Below, in pieces: positions 1-7,997 of a stretch of 64,000 bases of DNA. Position 1 is the stretch's first letter. Every line of letters begins with the position of its first letter. The notes under the pieces are model-generated. The model did no database searches. It saw only the letters and a list, made by a program, of their open reading frames with translations, and was not told the DNA's origin. Source of the stretch: an uncultured Acidimicrobiales bacterium (GTDB taxonomy: Bacteria > Actinomycetota > Acidimicrobiia > Acidimicrobiales > SZUA-35); NCBI GenBank assembly GCA_937922805.1, contig CALAJV010000006.1, forward strand, positions 1 to 64,000. Reading direction: 5' to 3'. The position numbers were made by a program, and so were the translations under genes.

Positions 1-709
1 TGCCAGCAGCTCCCTTACCAACATCGCCAACCTTGCCAGCAGCGCCCTTACCAACATCGCCAACCTTGCCAGCAGCGCCCTTACCAACATCGCCAACCTT
101 GCCAGCAGCGCCCTTACCAACATCGCCAGCTTTGCCGGCCATTCCCTTAGCACCAAGGGCAGCGGCACCTACTGCGGCACCAGCACCCATTTTGCCAGTC
201 GTGGAAGACATCAGGCCACCAAGAACGCCCGATTTCTCCATGCTGGCCTTTTCGGTTGCGAGTAGACCCGACAGGCCCTTAGCATCGAGACGATCGTCAG
301 CTCGGCGTTTGCCAATCGCACCCATGACAACGGGAGCGAGCATTGGCAGGAGCTTGCCGATCATCCCGCCACTTAGGCCAGTGTTGGAAGCCAACGAAGA
401 TACGAGATCAGTTCTGCTGCCCCCAAACACAGTATCTAGGATGCCGTTGCCAACTGATGTATTGCCGCCTTCGAGGAAGCCACCAAGGTCGCTAAGCGTC
501 GAGCCATTGTCGCTATCGAGCATGTCGACAATTGCGTCTGAACCGCCCGGCTGCGCTGCTTTGTCAGCTAGTCCGTTGAGAACTGCTGGCGTTGCCGCAT
601 CGATTGCGGTTTTCGCTTGCTTGTTGTCACCTCCGATCACAGAGGCCATCTTGGAGAGGGAGTCACCCTGTCCAAGGAGAGAAGTTACAGATTCAAATAG
701 GGAAGGCAT
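1..709 (-). CDS. DUF937 (YidB-like) protein, C-terminus off the left edge
   Basis: Unrecorded function. Reading the minus strand from an ATG at 709 gives an open frame to the window edge (236 codons seen). A GAAAGGTGG ribosome-binding site lies about 7 nt upstream. The first ~150 residues look like the DUF937/YidB family: small residues dominate, and a KLLPMLAPVVMGAIGK segment matches the family's conserved 'LLP.LAP.VMG' core. After residue ~190 the protein changes to repeats of the 11-residue unit GKVGDVGKGAA, rich in Gly, Ala and Lys, which continue past the edge. No signal peptide or membrane segment is visible, so it is probably cytoplasmic. The plus-strand Pro/Ala-rich frame over the same bases is an antisense shadow. 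Confidence 0.8.
   Translation of the reverse strand, partial: MPSLFESVTSLLGQGDSLSKMASVIGGDNKQAKTAIDAATPAVLNGLADKAAQPGGSDAIVDMLDSDNGSTLSDLGGFLEGGNTSVGNGILDTVFGGSRTDLVSSLASNTGLSGGMIGKLLPMLAPVVMGAIGKRRADDRLDAKGLSGLLATEKASMEKSGVLGGLMSSTTGKMGAGAAVGAAALGAKGMAGKAGDVGKGAAGKVGDVGKGAAGKVGDVGKGAAGKVGDVGKGAAG
5..136 (-). repeat. 33-bp tandem repeat inside the DUF937 gene (four units seen)
   Basis: Four back-to-back 33-bp units occupy 5-37, 38-70, 71-103 and 104-136. They are nearly identical at base level; the first differs by one base and the last by a few. On the minus strand each codes one 11-residue GKVGDVGKGAA unit in frame. Near-identity of bases, not only residues, implies recent duplication and possible length variation between strains. 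The array probably extends beyond the left edge. Confidence 0.9.
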
Positions 710-1064
710 TGTTGTGCCCACCTTTCTTTCGCGTCAAAGCGGAAGTCGGTAAACCTTGGGTGTTTTCGGTTTTAGATTGTTTTTACTATCGCCCGTGATT
801 TACTCGGCATTTGATGTCGCATCTTTAGGGTTATCCAAAAAACACAAGCACATCGGCGATTTACCGGCATCTCACTGCTGTCTCAAGTCTTGAAACAGCC
901 GTCATAGATTCTAGCAACGGTGACACCGCGAACGCGCGGACCACGGATCGCATACCCGAGGTACATCAAAACAAAACAATTAGGTGCTGGTAGTACTACT
1001 TAGGTTCTGATTCGTCCTGGTGGCTTTCGGCGATTCATGCGTTTGTACCCAGAAGCCGCCCGGC
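710..1064. other. Intergenic region without a gene
   Basis: No open frame with a ribosome-binding site is seen. It must hold the promoter of the leftward DUF937 gene, but I find no clear -35/-10 pair. An imperfect inverted repeat (GCTGT...CAAG-t-CTTG...ACAGC, about 872-894) and a 10-bp palindrome GTAGTACTAC (990-999) are present. The latter could belong to the end of the molybdopterin oxidoreductase transcript. Confidence 0.5.
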
Positions 1065-3251
1065 TCACAGCGACGCTGGGACGATAACTACTTGGTTGTC
1101 GTGATAGACGGCACCTCGGGCCATGTCGGAATCGCGTTCAGCCACCGTGTTGTTCAACTCCATAGACCACCAGCCCTTGCTACTGACCGCAGTGCCTCGC
1201 CGAGCGGCAGTTGACCATTCGAGTTGAGCAGTGAATCCCCCTCGATCATTTCGCAGCTCTACCATTGCCCCATCGCTCAGACCGTCTCGCAGACCATCGT
1301 CAGGGTGAACAATCACCGAAGGCGTTGTTGTTCGGGCCAACGTAACTTCGGTTCCGGCGAAGGTTGAGTTGAGGTGGTAGTCGCCGGCAGCAGCAACTAA
1401 TTGGTAGACGCCAGCGCTCCCGTCGTTGCCGCCCACTTCTGCTGGGGCGACATAGGAGGGCAACGGTCCCAGCCCGTGAGCGTCAGCTCGCTCAGACCAG
1501 AACTCGAACTTGCCAGACGGCGTCGAAAACCGAGTAGCGAACGGCTGATACGGACGACTTGCGTTGGGCAGGCGGGCCCAACCGGTTTCGCTCAGCGATT
1601 CGAACGTTATACCGGCGTCGGCCAACTCGGGAGTGTCGAGAAGGGCATCAATCAACTCTTGGTCACCGGCGTACAACGAGGGATCACAAAGTTTCATGGC
1701 CCGAGCTAATCGGCGAAAGATCTCGGTGTGAGCTAGGCACTCCCCTGGCGGAGCCACAGCCGGAAGATTCAGATGAAGGTAGAGGTGAGCGAAAGAGTTG
1801 TTCAGCTCAAGTTGTTCGTGCTGCATAGCCGAAGGCAGGACAATATCGGCGTAATCAGTCGTATCTGTGTGGAATAGGTCAACGACGACGGTGAAGAGAT
1901 CGGGCCGAGTTAGAGCCCGGCGAACCCCGCCAGTATCAGGATTCGAGACAACCGGATTGGCGCCATAGACGAACAAACCTTCAACTGGAGGGTCTAAACT
2001 CGTGAGGTTCGCGACCAGATTCGTCATCGCTAGGCTCCGAGGGCCTCGTCCGTTCCGACCGGAAGCTGCGTCGATGTTGAGCTCATACGCTGGCCCGGTC
2101 GAATAGACGAGCCCTCCACCAACATGATCGAACGACCCGAGCAATCCGGGGAGACACGAAATAGCGCGGGCGGCCTGGCCGCCACCAGCGTGGCGCTGAG
2201 CCCCGTGTCCAAACTTGACCGCCAACGGTGTTCTGTCGACCAAGTCATCCACAAGCTGGGAAATTTCATCAGCTGAGAGACCGCAGACCTCAGCCACCCG
2301 GGCCAGCGTCCATTGCTCAATCGAATCACGGAATTGATCGGGCCCGGCAGTTCGGGCCGCCAGATAGCTGGCATCAACTGCACCGCGGATGAACAGTTCA
2401 CGACATAGACCGAGGGCCAAGGCGCCGTCAGTCCCGACTCTCGGAGCGATGTGAACATCGGCCCGTTCCGCGGTCCGAGTTCTCGTCGGGTCGATAACGA
2501 CGATTTTTGCCCCATTGCTACGGGCTTGTTCAACGAACGGCCACCAGTGCTGATTCGAGATCAACGTGTTCGATCCCCAGAGCACGACGATGCCAGCGTG
2601 AACAACATCTTCCGGATCCATCCCAGACCCATGACCCATCGTGTAGCCAAGGCCGGCATGACCGCTGACAGAACAAATAGTAAGGCTGTGATCAGACACA
2701 CCCAAGTGATTCCAGAGCCGACCACCAGCAGGGCCGTGAGCACCTTGAAGGTAGCCGACATTGCCGGTCCCAGGGAACGGCCAGATAGCTGAAGGTCCAG
2801 TCGTTTCGATTATTCCGATGAACCGACCGGCGATCTCGGCCAGCGCCTCGTCCCATGAGATGGGCTCAAACGCGGACGATTGATCATCTATTGAAACCGA
2901 TGACCCTTTGGGCGCCACTCGCCGAAGCGGAGTAAGTAAACGGTTTCGATCAACGGCATAGTCGAGCCAAGGGTTCACCTTCTTGCAGAGTCCGCCATCT
3001 GTGAACGGGTGCTCGCTATTGCCGCGCAACTTGACCGCTTCTGCTTTTGTTGTGCCGTCGGGTTGTTCTCGATCCTCAACTGTGACAACCCAAGAGCATC
3101 CATCCGGGCAGTCCAATGGGCAAGCCCCAACGACTTGGCGCTGCTTGGCGGGCAGACCGGTTGACTGTTGATTCCGAACCGAGACCGGGATCCGGGCCGA
3201 CTTCTTTGAGGAACCGGTACTCACTCGCTTCTGGTCGGATGGTTGGGCCAT
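1065..3251 (-). CDS. Molybdopterin-dependent oxidoreductase (DMSO reductase superfamily, MopB type)
   Basis: A 728-residue molybdenum/tungsten bis-MGD oxidoreductase. The N-terminal 4Fe-4S cysteines are C44, C48, C52 (CPLDCPDGC) and C89 (GGLCKK). The Molybdopterin and Molydop_binding domains follow: 'VVLWGSNTLISNQHWW' and 'IVVIDPTRTRTAERAD' are typical pterin-binding stretches, and 'YADIVLPSAMQHEQLE' is the conserved later motif. A Cys in TICSVSGHAG is a plausible metal ligand. About 40 basic, flexible residues precede the cluster, with no twin-arginine signal, so a cytoplasmic location is likely. No partner subunit or Mo-cofactor gene is adjacent, so electron donor and substrate are unknown. 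The family includes formate dehydrogenase-like and polysulfide/thiosulfate reductase-like enzymes, and the sequence alone does not choose between them. Confidence 0.85.
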   Translation of the reverse strand: MAQPSDQKRVSTGSSKKSARIPVSVRNQQSTGLPAKQRQVVGACPLDCPDGCSWVVTVEDREQPDGTTKAEAVKLRGNSEHPFTDGGLCKKVNPWLDYAVDRNRLLTPLRRVAPKGSSVSIDDQSSAFEPISWDEALAEIAGRFIGIIETTGPSAIWPFPGTGNVGYLQGAHGPAGGRLWNHLGVSDHSLTICSVSGHAGLGYTMGHGSGMDPEDVVHAGIVVLWGSNTLISNQHWWPFVEQARSNGAKIVVIDPTRTRTAERADVHIAPRVGTDGALALGLCRELFIRGAVDASYLAARTAGPDQFRDSIEQWTLARVAEVCGLSADEISQLVDDLVDRTPLAVKFGHGAQRHAGGGQAARAISCLPGLLGSFDHVGGGLVYSTGPAYELNIDAASGRNGRGPRSLAMTNLVANLTSLDPPVEGLFVYGANPVVSNPDTGGVRRALTRPDLFTVVVDLFHTDTTDYADIVLPSAMQHEQLELNNSFAHLYLHLNLPAVAPPGECLAHTEIFRRLARAMKLCDPSLYAGDQELIDALLDTPELADAGITFESLSETGWARLPNASRPYQPFATRFSTPSGKFEFWSERADAHGLGPLPSYVAPAEVGGNDGSAGVYQLVAAAGDYHLNSTFAGTEVTLARTTTPSVIVHPDDGLRDGLSDGAMVELRNDRGGFTAQLEWSTAARRGTAVSSKGWWSMELNNTVAERDSDMARGAVYHDNQVVIVPASL

Positions 3252-3317
3252 GATGTAACAGTACGTGCCATCGCCCTGCAGCCGCTAGTTGATTTTGTCT
3301 GCAAGCTAGTGCAGCCG

Positions 3318-3707
3318 TTATCCTCCGGACCGATTGCGAAGTCGATCAATCGTCCGACGTTCCTTCTTTGTCGGTCGACCCTGACCTCGTGCTCGAGCCC
3401 CGCCAGGAGGAGCTAGTAATGCATCCGCCGATTTTTTGGACGGTTCCGGCGGAGAATGGTCCTCAACGCACTGTTCAACCAGCTTGGCCCCAACCCGCTT
3501 TTCCACGAGTTGAAGCGCCTTATATAGGTAAATGCGGTCGCCTCTTCGAGCCTCGACTTCGTCGCCGACCACGACTTTGCTCGCCGGTTTAGCTGGCTCG
3601 CCATTGATTTTGACCCGACCAGCATTGCAGGCTGAGGTGGCCGACGTCCGGGTCTTAAATACCCGTACGGCCCATAGCCATTTGTCGACTCGAATCGATT
3701 CAGCCAT
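3318..3707 (-). CDS. hslR: Hsp15-like S4-domain RNA-binding protein
   Basis: 129 residues. The S4 RNA-binding fold fills residues 5-55 (RVDKWLWAVRVFKTR ... AGRVKINGEPAKPASKV), followed by a basic, Pro/Gly-rich tail ending RGQGRPTKKERRTIDRL. This matches HslR/Hsp15, which in E. coli binds free 50S subunits carrying nascent chains after heat shock. Its start overlaps the end of rsmI by 8 bp, so the two are probably translated from one leftward mRNA with the DUF192 gene. All three fit a translation/RNA theme. Confidence 0.88.
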   Translation of the reverse strand: MAESIRVDKWLWAVRVFKTRTSATSACNAGRVKINGEPAKPASKVVVGDEVEARRGDRIYLYKALQLVEKRVGAKLVEQCVEDHSPPEPSKKSADALLAPPGGARARGQGRPTKKERRTIDRLRNRSGG

Positions 3708-4593
3708 CGGATTCGGCCGCCAACCGGTTTGCCAAGTCGTAAATCCGTCTCTTCGGTTCGCCAGTCTTAGCTACGACTGAAGCCACTGCATCCCTCGTGC
3801 TCAAACCACTGCTTCGGAGCACGACTAGCTGAGCTTCAATCTGTTGGTCGTCGAGTGGCTCGCCATCGTCGACCTTGCCCTCGATAACCAGGACAAACTC
3901 GCCGCGAGGTTCAGTAGAGTCAAAGTGGGCAATAGCGTCAGCGATCGAGCCACGGACAACTTGTTCGTACAACTTTGTCAACTCACGAGCGACCGCGATC
4001 GACCGTTCTGGGCCTACCGCGTCGGCCAAGTCGGCCAAGGTTCGTTGTAGCCGATGGGGTGCCTCGTACAAAACTACTGCTCGCTCTTCGTCACCGAGTT
4101 GAGCAATCCGCCGTTTTCGCTCAGCTCCTTTGCGTGGCAAGAAGCCTTCAAACACGAATCGAGAAGCCACCAGGCCACTTACCGCAAGAGCAGCTGAGAC
4201 CGCGGTCGGCCCCGGAACCACCTCGATTGAGATCGCAGCGCTAGCCACCGAAGCCACAACCATTTGGCCCGGGTCAGAAATTGTGGGCATCCCGGCATCG
4301 GTTACTAAACCCACTATTTGCCCTTGCTCGAGGCGATCAATAATGTCTGACAACCTGTCTTTTTCAGTGTGCTCATTTGCAACCAGCAGGGCGGCTCGAC
4401 CTCGGTCGCCAGAACCGATATGAGCGAGCAACTTACCGGTCCGCCTAGAGTCTTCACATACGATCGCATCACACTGACGCAAGGCCCGAATGGCCCGCTC
4501 GCCTAAATCACCCAAATTTCCGATGGGTGTTCCGATGACGATGAGACGGCCAGAGCTGCCAGCCTCTTGGTTAACTGGTTGGCTTGACGTCAC
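3700..4593 (-). CDS. rsmI: 16S rRNA (cytidine-1402-2'-O)-methyltransferase RsmI
   Basis: 297 residues, close to the family's usual length. It 2'-O-methylates C1402 in the decoding centre of 16S rRNA using SAM. Visible hallmarks of the tetrapyrrole-methylase-like fold are the N-terminal VIGTPIGNLGDLGERA, 'VCEDSRRTGKLL', the 'LVTDAGMPTISDPG' loop, 'VVPGPTAVSAAL' and 'FEGFLPRKGAERKRR'. The stop of the upstream DUF192 gene overlaps this start by 4 bp (ATGA), and hslR overlaps the 3' end, giving a three-gene operon. Confidence 0.95.
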   Translation of the reverse strand: MTSSQPVNQEAGSSGRLIVIGTPIGNLGDLGERAIRALRQCDAIVCEDSRRTGKLLAHIGSGDRGRAALLVANEHTEKDRLSDIIDRLEQGQIVGLVTDAGMPTISDPGQMVVASVASAAISIEVVPGPTAVSAALAVSGLVASRFVFEGFLPRKGAERKRRIAQLGDEERAVVLYEAPHRLQRTLADLADAVGPERSIAVARELTKLYEQVVRGSIADAIAHFDSTEPRGEFVLVIEGKVDDGEPLDDQQIEAQLVVLRSSGLSTRDAVASVVAKTGEPKRRIYDLANRLAAESDG

Positions 4594-4973
4594 TGGCCAC
4601 CCGATTCAGTGGCGCGGACCTCAAGAACGTCACCGACGTTCAAGTTCCACCGCCCAAATGCGCCGGACTCGGCTTCGATAACCATGTGGGCCTTCCAAAC
4701 TGGAAACGTAACTCGATTTCGTCGAAGTCGGACCGTGCGGATAACAGTCATTGAAGAGTCGAGGAAAGCGACGTCAAGATCGAACCCTAGTGACACTGTG
4801 TGCACCGAACGGGTCTTAGGTATAGCCAGCACCCCGTCGATTCCAGACCGACCGAGCAGCCCTTTGGCTTTGGCCCCACGGTTAGCCGCTAGTTCGAGAG
4901 ATGCTAGAACAGTGCCGTCGCGCACCAACCAGCCCGGCTCGAATAAACACTCCGATCCGAGCCACCCGATCAT
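4590..4973 (-). CDS. DUF192 family protein
   Basis: 127 residues matching DUF192: 'ELAANRGAKAKGLLGR', 'GIDGVLAIPKTRSVHTVSLG', 'DVAFLDSSMTVIR' and a C-terminal 'ESGAFGRWNLNVGDVLEV'. The biochemical role of this family is not established. Many members carry an N-terminal signal peptide; this one has none, so it appears cytoplasmic. It starts 42 bp downstream of ychF, and its TGA overlaps the ATG of rsmI (ATGA), so translation is probably coupled. Confidence 0.82.
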   Translation of the reverse strand: MIGWLGSECLFEPGWLVRDGTVLASLELAANRGAKAKGLLGRSGIDGVLAIPKTRSVHTVSLGFDLDVAFLDSSMTVIRTVRLRRNRVTFPVWKAHMVIEAESGAFGRWNLNVGDVLEVRATESGGQ

Positions 4974-5015
4974 GAGACGTGATCTGCGGTTTGAAGCCGG
5001 ACGACCGTGTCGCTG

Positions 5016-6092
5016 CTAAACGTTAAACCGGATCTCCAAAACATCCCCATCTTCGACAATATAGTCCTTGCCTTCCTGCCTGACCTTGCCAATCTCGCGA
5101 GCTTTCGACCACGAGCCGATCTCCAACAGCTCATCCCACCGAATTGTTTCTGCTCGGATGAAACCTCGTTGTAAATCGGTGTGGATCTTCCCAGCGCATT
5201 CCGGAGCGGTTGATCCAACTTTGTAGGTCCAGGCTCGGCTTTCTTGTTCTCCGGTGGTGAGAAACGTTCGGAGGCCCAGCGTATGGTACGCCGCCTGCAG
5301 AAATCGAACCAGAGCGCCCTCGCCCAGCCCAAACCCATCCAACATTTCAGCTCGATCATCGGGGTCGAGCTGAGCTGCCTCCGCCTCAAGCTGAATACAA
5401 GCACCGAAAACCGGGGCCAAGTCACCAAGCTCTTTTTGAACTGGGTCAATGACGGCGTCGGCGTCTGCCAATTGTTCCTCGTCAAGGTTGACGATGGCCA
5501 GGACTGGCTTATTCGTCAGGAGGAACCACTGATAGAGAGCATCTCGGTCTTCTGTAGCTAGGTCGCTTCTATAGAGTGGCGTTCCGGACTCAAGAACGGC
5601 GAGCGCTTTCTCCGCAGCCTCGACCTCAACCCGCAAACTAGGATCGCCTTTTAGTGCCTTACGTTTCTTGTAGACCTGTTTCTCAACCGTTTCAAGGTCG
5701 GCATAGGTCAGCTCAAGCTCGACAATTCGCAAATGTTCCAGCGGATCAGATGGCCCGGGAACGTCGTCGTCTCGAAAGGCCCTAAGGACAAACACGATGG
5801 CGTCGACCTCGCGGATACCTCCCAAGAACTTGTTGCCTAAACCCTCCCCTTTACTAGCACCCTCAACCAACCCACCGATATCGGCGAACTCGACACTGGC
5901 GGTTACAACCTTCTTCGAGTTGCTCATTTCGGCCAATTTGTCGAGCCGCTCATCGAACACCTTGGCCACCCCAATATTTGGGTCTGTGGTGGCAAAGGCA
6001 TAAGGGGCAGCGAGGGCGCTGCCACCAGTCAGTGCGTTGTAGAGGGAGGACTTACCCGCATTGGGCAGTCCGGCAAATCCAAACTTCTCCAT
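5016..6092 (-). CDS. ychF: YchF/OLA1-type P-loop ATPase
   Basis: 358 residues, standard for YchF. The G1 loop is GLPNAGKSS (residues ~7-15). The G2/G3 region is 'FADIGGLVEGASKGEGLGNKFL', with the hydrophobic replacement of the catalytic Gln seen in HAS-GTPases. The G4 position reads NLDE in place of NKxD, the change that gives YchF its ATP preference. The C-terminal TGS domain ends 'EGKDYIVEDGDVLEIRFNV'. YchF binds ribosomes and affects stress responses. It is probably the first gene of the leftward ychF-DUF192-rsmI-hslR group; the divergent PHP gene lies across 157 bp of shared promoter space. Confidence 0.96.
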   Translation of the reverse strand: MEKFGFAGLPNAGKSSLYNALTGGSALAAPYAFATTDPNIGVAKVFDERLDKLAEMSNSKKVVTASVEFADIGGLVEGASKGEGLGNKFLGGIREVDAIVFVLRAFRDDDVPGPSDPLEHLRIVELELTYADLETVEKQVYKKRKALKGDPSLRVEVEAAEKALAVLESGTPLYRSDLATEDRDALYQWFLLTNKPVLAIVNLDEEQLADADAVIDPVQKELGDLAPVFGACIQLEAEAAQLDPDDRAEMLDGFGLGEGALVRFLQAAYHTLGLRTFLTTGEQESRAWTYKVGSTAPECAGKIHTDLQRGFIRAETIRWDELLEIGSWSKAREIGKVRQEGKDYIVEDGDVLEIRFNV

Positions 6093-6249
6093 AGGGATCC
6101 ACAGTATCTTCGGGCTGAATCATCGCACGCCCAACCACCGGTATCTTCACGCAGTTCAAACTACTCGGTCGGAAACACCGGTCATCTAGGTCTGATTTGG
6201 CGTCGGAGATTTCGTGAACGGCTGGCGTCCATCGTTGTAGGCTGGGGCG

Positions 6250-7299
6250 GTGCCGAAACCGACAGACGCTGGCGGGTTGGAGGTAGCTCCATACCGAGCT
6301 GCTCTTAATCGGACTATCTATCTGCTCGATCGGGATTTAGCTCCGGTTCAGAAGGTTCGGGCCTTTGTCAAGGGTCGAGCGATCCTCGACCAGCTTGATC
6401 CGAGCGAAGTCGAAGATCGGGCTCGGGCCAATACCCTGACGCAGCTCGAGGGTATTGGGCAATCAATTAGCGCCGTTGTGCGCGGCGCGTATGGCCACGG
6501 ACCTACCTCGTACCTCGACCAACTTGAAGAGGCAACCGAGATTCCTCTGGGGCTGGGCGCAGAGATTAGGGCGCAACTTCGCGGTGATTGTCATTCTCAT
6601 TCGACCTGGTCCGACGGCGGTGACGATATCGAGGCAATGGCGTTGGCGGCCAAGGCGCTTGGACACGACTATCTGGTAGCGACCGATCATTCAGCTCGGC
6701 TTACCATCGCCCATGGTCTTTCCCCCGAACGGCTCGGACAACAAGTAGCGGAGATTGCCGAGCTGAACCGTCAGCTTGCTCCATTCCAGATACTAACTGG
6801 CATGGAGGTCGACATTCTCGAGGACGGCCGGCTCGACTTACCTGACGATTTTCTCCGCCTGCTTGATGTCGTTGTAGCCTCGGTTCACTACAAGATCCAC
6901 CAGAACCCAACCCAGATGACGAAACGCTTAGTCCGGGCGGTATCGAACCCGAACGTTGACATTTTGGGTCACTGCACCAACCGCAAGATTCTGTCCAAGC
7001 CCCGCAAACCAAGCCAGTTCGACGCAGAGGTTGTTTTCGCCGCCTGTGCCAAATTCAATACCGCAATCGAGATCAACTGCCGGCCGGAACGGCAAGACCC
7101 ACCTGATGACCTCATAGGGCTGGCGCTAGAATGGGGCTGTCGCTTTAGCATCGATTCAGATGCTCACGCTCCTGGTCAGCTGGAGTGGGTGAACTACGGC
7201 TGCGATCGTGCCGCAGCGGCGGGCATTCCGGTCGAGCAGATCATCAATACTCGGTCAGCCGACGACCTAATCGAACTGTGCAATGCCGACTCGCCCTAA
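6250..7299 (+). CDS. HhH-PHP phosphoesterase (PolX-like without polymerase domain)
   Basis: 349 residues from a GTG start. Residues ~10-105 resemble the helix-hairpin-helix 8-kDa region of family X polymerases (LNRTIYLLDRD ... LTQLEGIGQSISAVV). Residues ~108-345 form a PHP domain with the full metal set: HSHSTWSDG, ATDHS, TGMEVDI, VVASVHYKI, DILGHCTNRK and IDSDAHAPG. The nucleotidyltransferase domain that separates these two parts in PolX is absent. PHP domains hydrolyse phosphoesters, often as 3'-5' exonucleases, so a DNA-repair phosphoesterase is likely but unproven. Its last 4 bp overlap the converging kinase gene. Confidence 0.85.
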   Translation: MPKPTDAGGLEVAPYRAALNRTIYLLDRDLAPVQKVRAFVKGRAILDQLDPSEVEDRARANTLTQLEGIGQSISAVVRGAYGHGPTSYLDQLEEATEIPLGLGAEIRAQLRGDCHSHSTWSDGGDDIEAMALAAKALGHDYLVATDHSARLTIAHGLSPERLGQQVAEIAELNRQLAPFQILTGMEVDILEDGRLDLPDDFLRLLDVVVASVHYKIHQNPTQMTKRLVRAVSNPNVDILGHCTNRKILSKPRKPSQFDAEVVFAACAKFNTAIEINCRPERQDPPDDLIGLALEWGCRFSIDSDAHAPGQLEWVNYGCDRAAAAGIPVEQIINTRSADDLIELCNADSP

Positions 7300-7790
7300 T
7301 CTGACCGGCGATTGCTTGTGATCAGTTGTTTCTTACCATCGAAGTTCCGATAAAGGTCTGCGTGCGCTCGTCGAGAAAACACGTCGTTCCTAGCGGTGTA
7401 TTGCCTGATCCAGTCGATCAGGAATTCTAGATTTGCATCTTGGGCGGCCTTAGATTCGTACTTGTGCGGCTCCCACGGTCGGCTCCGAGCGTTCTTGACA
7501 CATTCCTCGATTGGCAAGTCTAGAAAGACGATCTCGGTTGAGAATGGCTGTGCTATCTCCAGCAGGTCGGTGTAGCCACCTTCAACGATCCAACCAGAAT
7601 TCTCGTGAATGAAGCTGGTTATCTCTCGCGCTGAATCTAACTTTTCCCGGCGAGTAGGTGGATTAGTTGGCAGCCATGCCAACGTGTCGAGATCGAGGTG
7701 GGCGAGTTGCTGGGCTTCGGCCAGTTGGTGGGCCAACGTTGATTTGCCCGACCCAGAATTCCCGAAGATCAATACCTTTCGGGCTGACAT
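7296..7790 (-). CDS. P-loop kinase-like ATPase (adenylate kinase / FlaR-like)
   Basis: 164 residues. Walker A is GNSGSGKST (residues ~10-18). It is followed by 'LDLDTLAWLP' and 'GWIVEGGYTDLLE', features of the adenylate-kinase-related group often annotated as topology modulation (FlaR) proteins, whose substrate is not settled. 'EIVFLDLPIEECVKNARSRPWEP' is the Walker B and lid region. It converges on the PHP gene with a 4-bp overlap. The 71-bp gap at its 5' side is shared with divergent bL37. Confidence 0.7.
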   Translation of the reverse strand: MSARKVLIFGNSGSGKSTLAHQLAEAQQLAHLDLDTLAWLPTNPPTRREKLDSAREITSFIHENSGWIVEGGYTDLLEIAQPFSTEIVFLDLPIEECVKNARSRPWEPHKYESKAAQDANLEFLIDWIRQYTARNDVFSRRAHADLYRNFDGKKQLITSNRRSD

Positions 7791-7861
7791 AGTCGAACAC
7801 TACCATCCCAGTCCGTAACATGCTGGCGGATACGCGCTCCGCAGCCGATAAGGTTGATGGC

Positions 7862-7948
7862 ATGTCAAAGCGCAGAAAAAAGAAGCGCCTGCTTGCTCGA
7901 CGTAAGAAGGCAAACCACGGTCGCAAGCCAACCGTAGGTCGTAACTAA
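7862..7948 (+). CDS. 50S ribosomal protein bL37 (28 residues)
   Basis: A 28-codon frame: ATG at 7862, TAA at 7946-7948, with AAGG about 8 nt upstream. The product is very basic (over 40% Lys/Arg). It begins MSKRRKKKR and contains KKANHGRKP near the C-terminus. This matches my memory of bL37, the tiny actinobacterial large-subunit protein first seen in mycobacterial ribosome structures, where the conserved tail reads like ANHGKRPN. It stands alone between a divergent kinase gene and a converging mutase gene. Its size makes it easy to miss. The assignment rests on this short motif and on composition. Confidence 0.82.
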   Translation: MSKRRKKKRLLARRKKANHGRKPTVGRN

Positions 7949-7997
7949 GAACACGATCGCTGCTCGCTACTGCGACCCCGGGACAACCGTCGTCGTA

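Noticed and set aside
33-752. Plus-strand 239-residue Pro/Ala-rich frame
   Set aside because: It is antisense to the DUF937 gene; the repeats translate to a sensible family tail only on the minus strand, which also has a proper ribosome-binding site.
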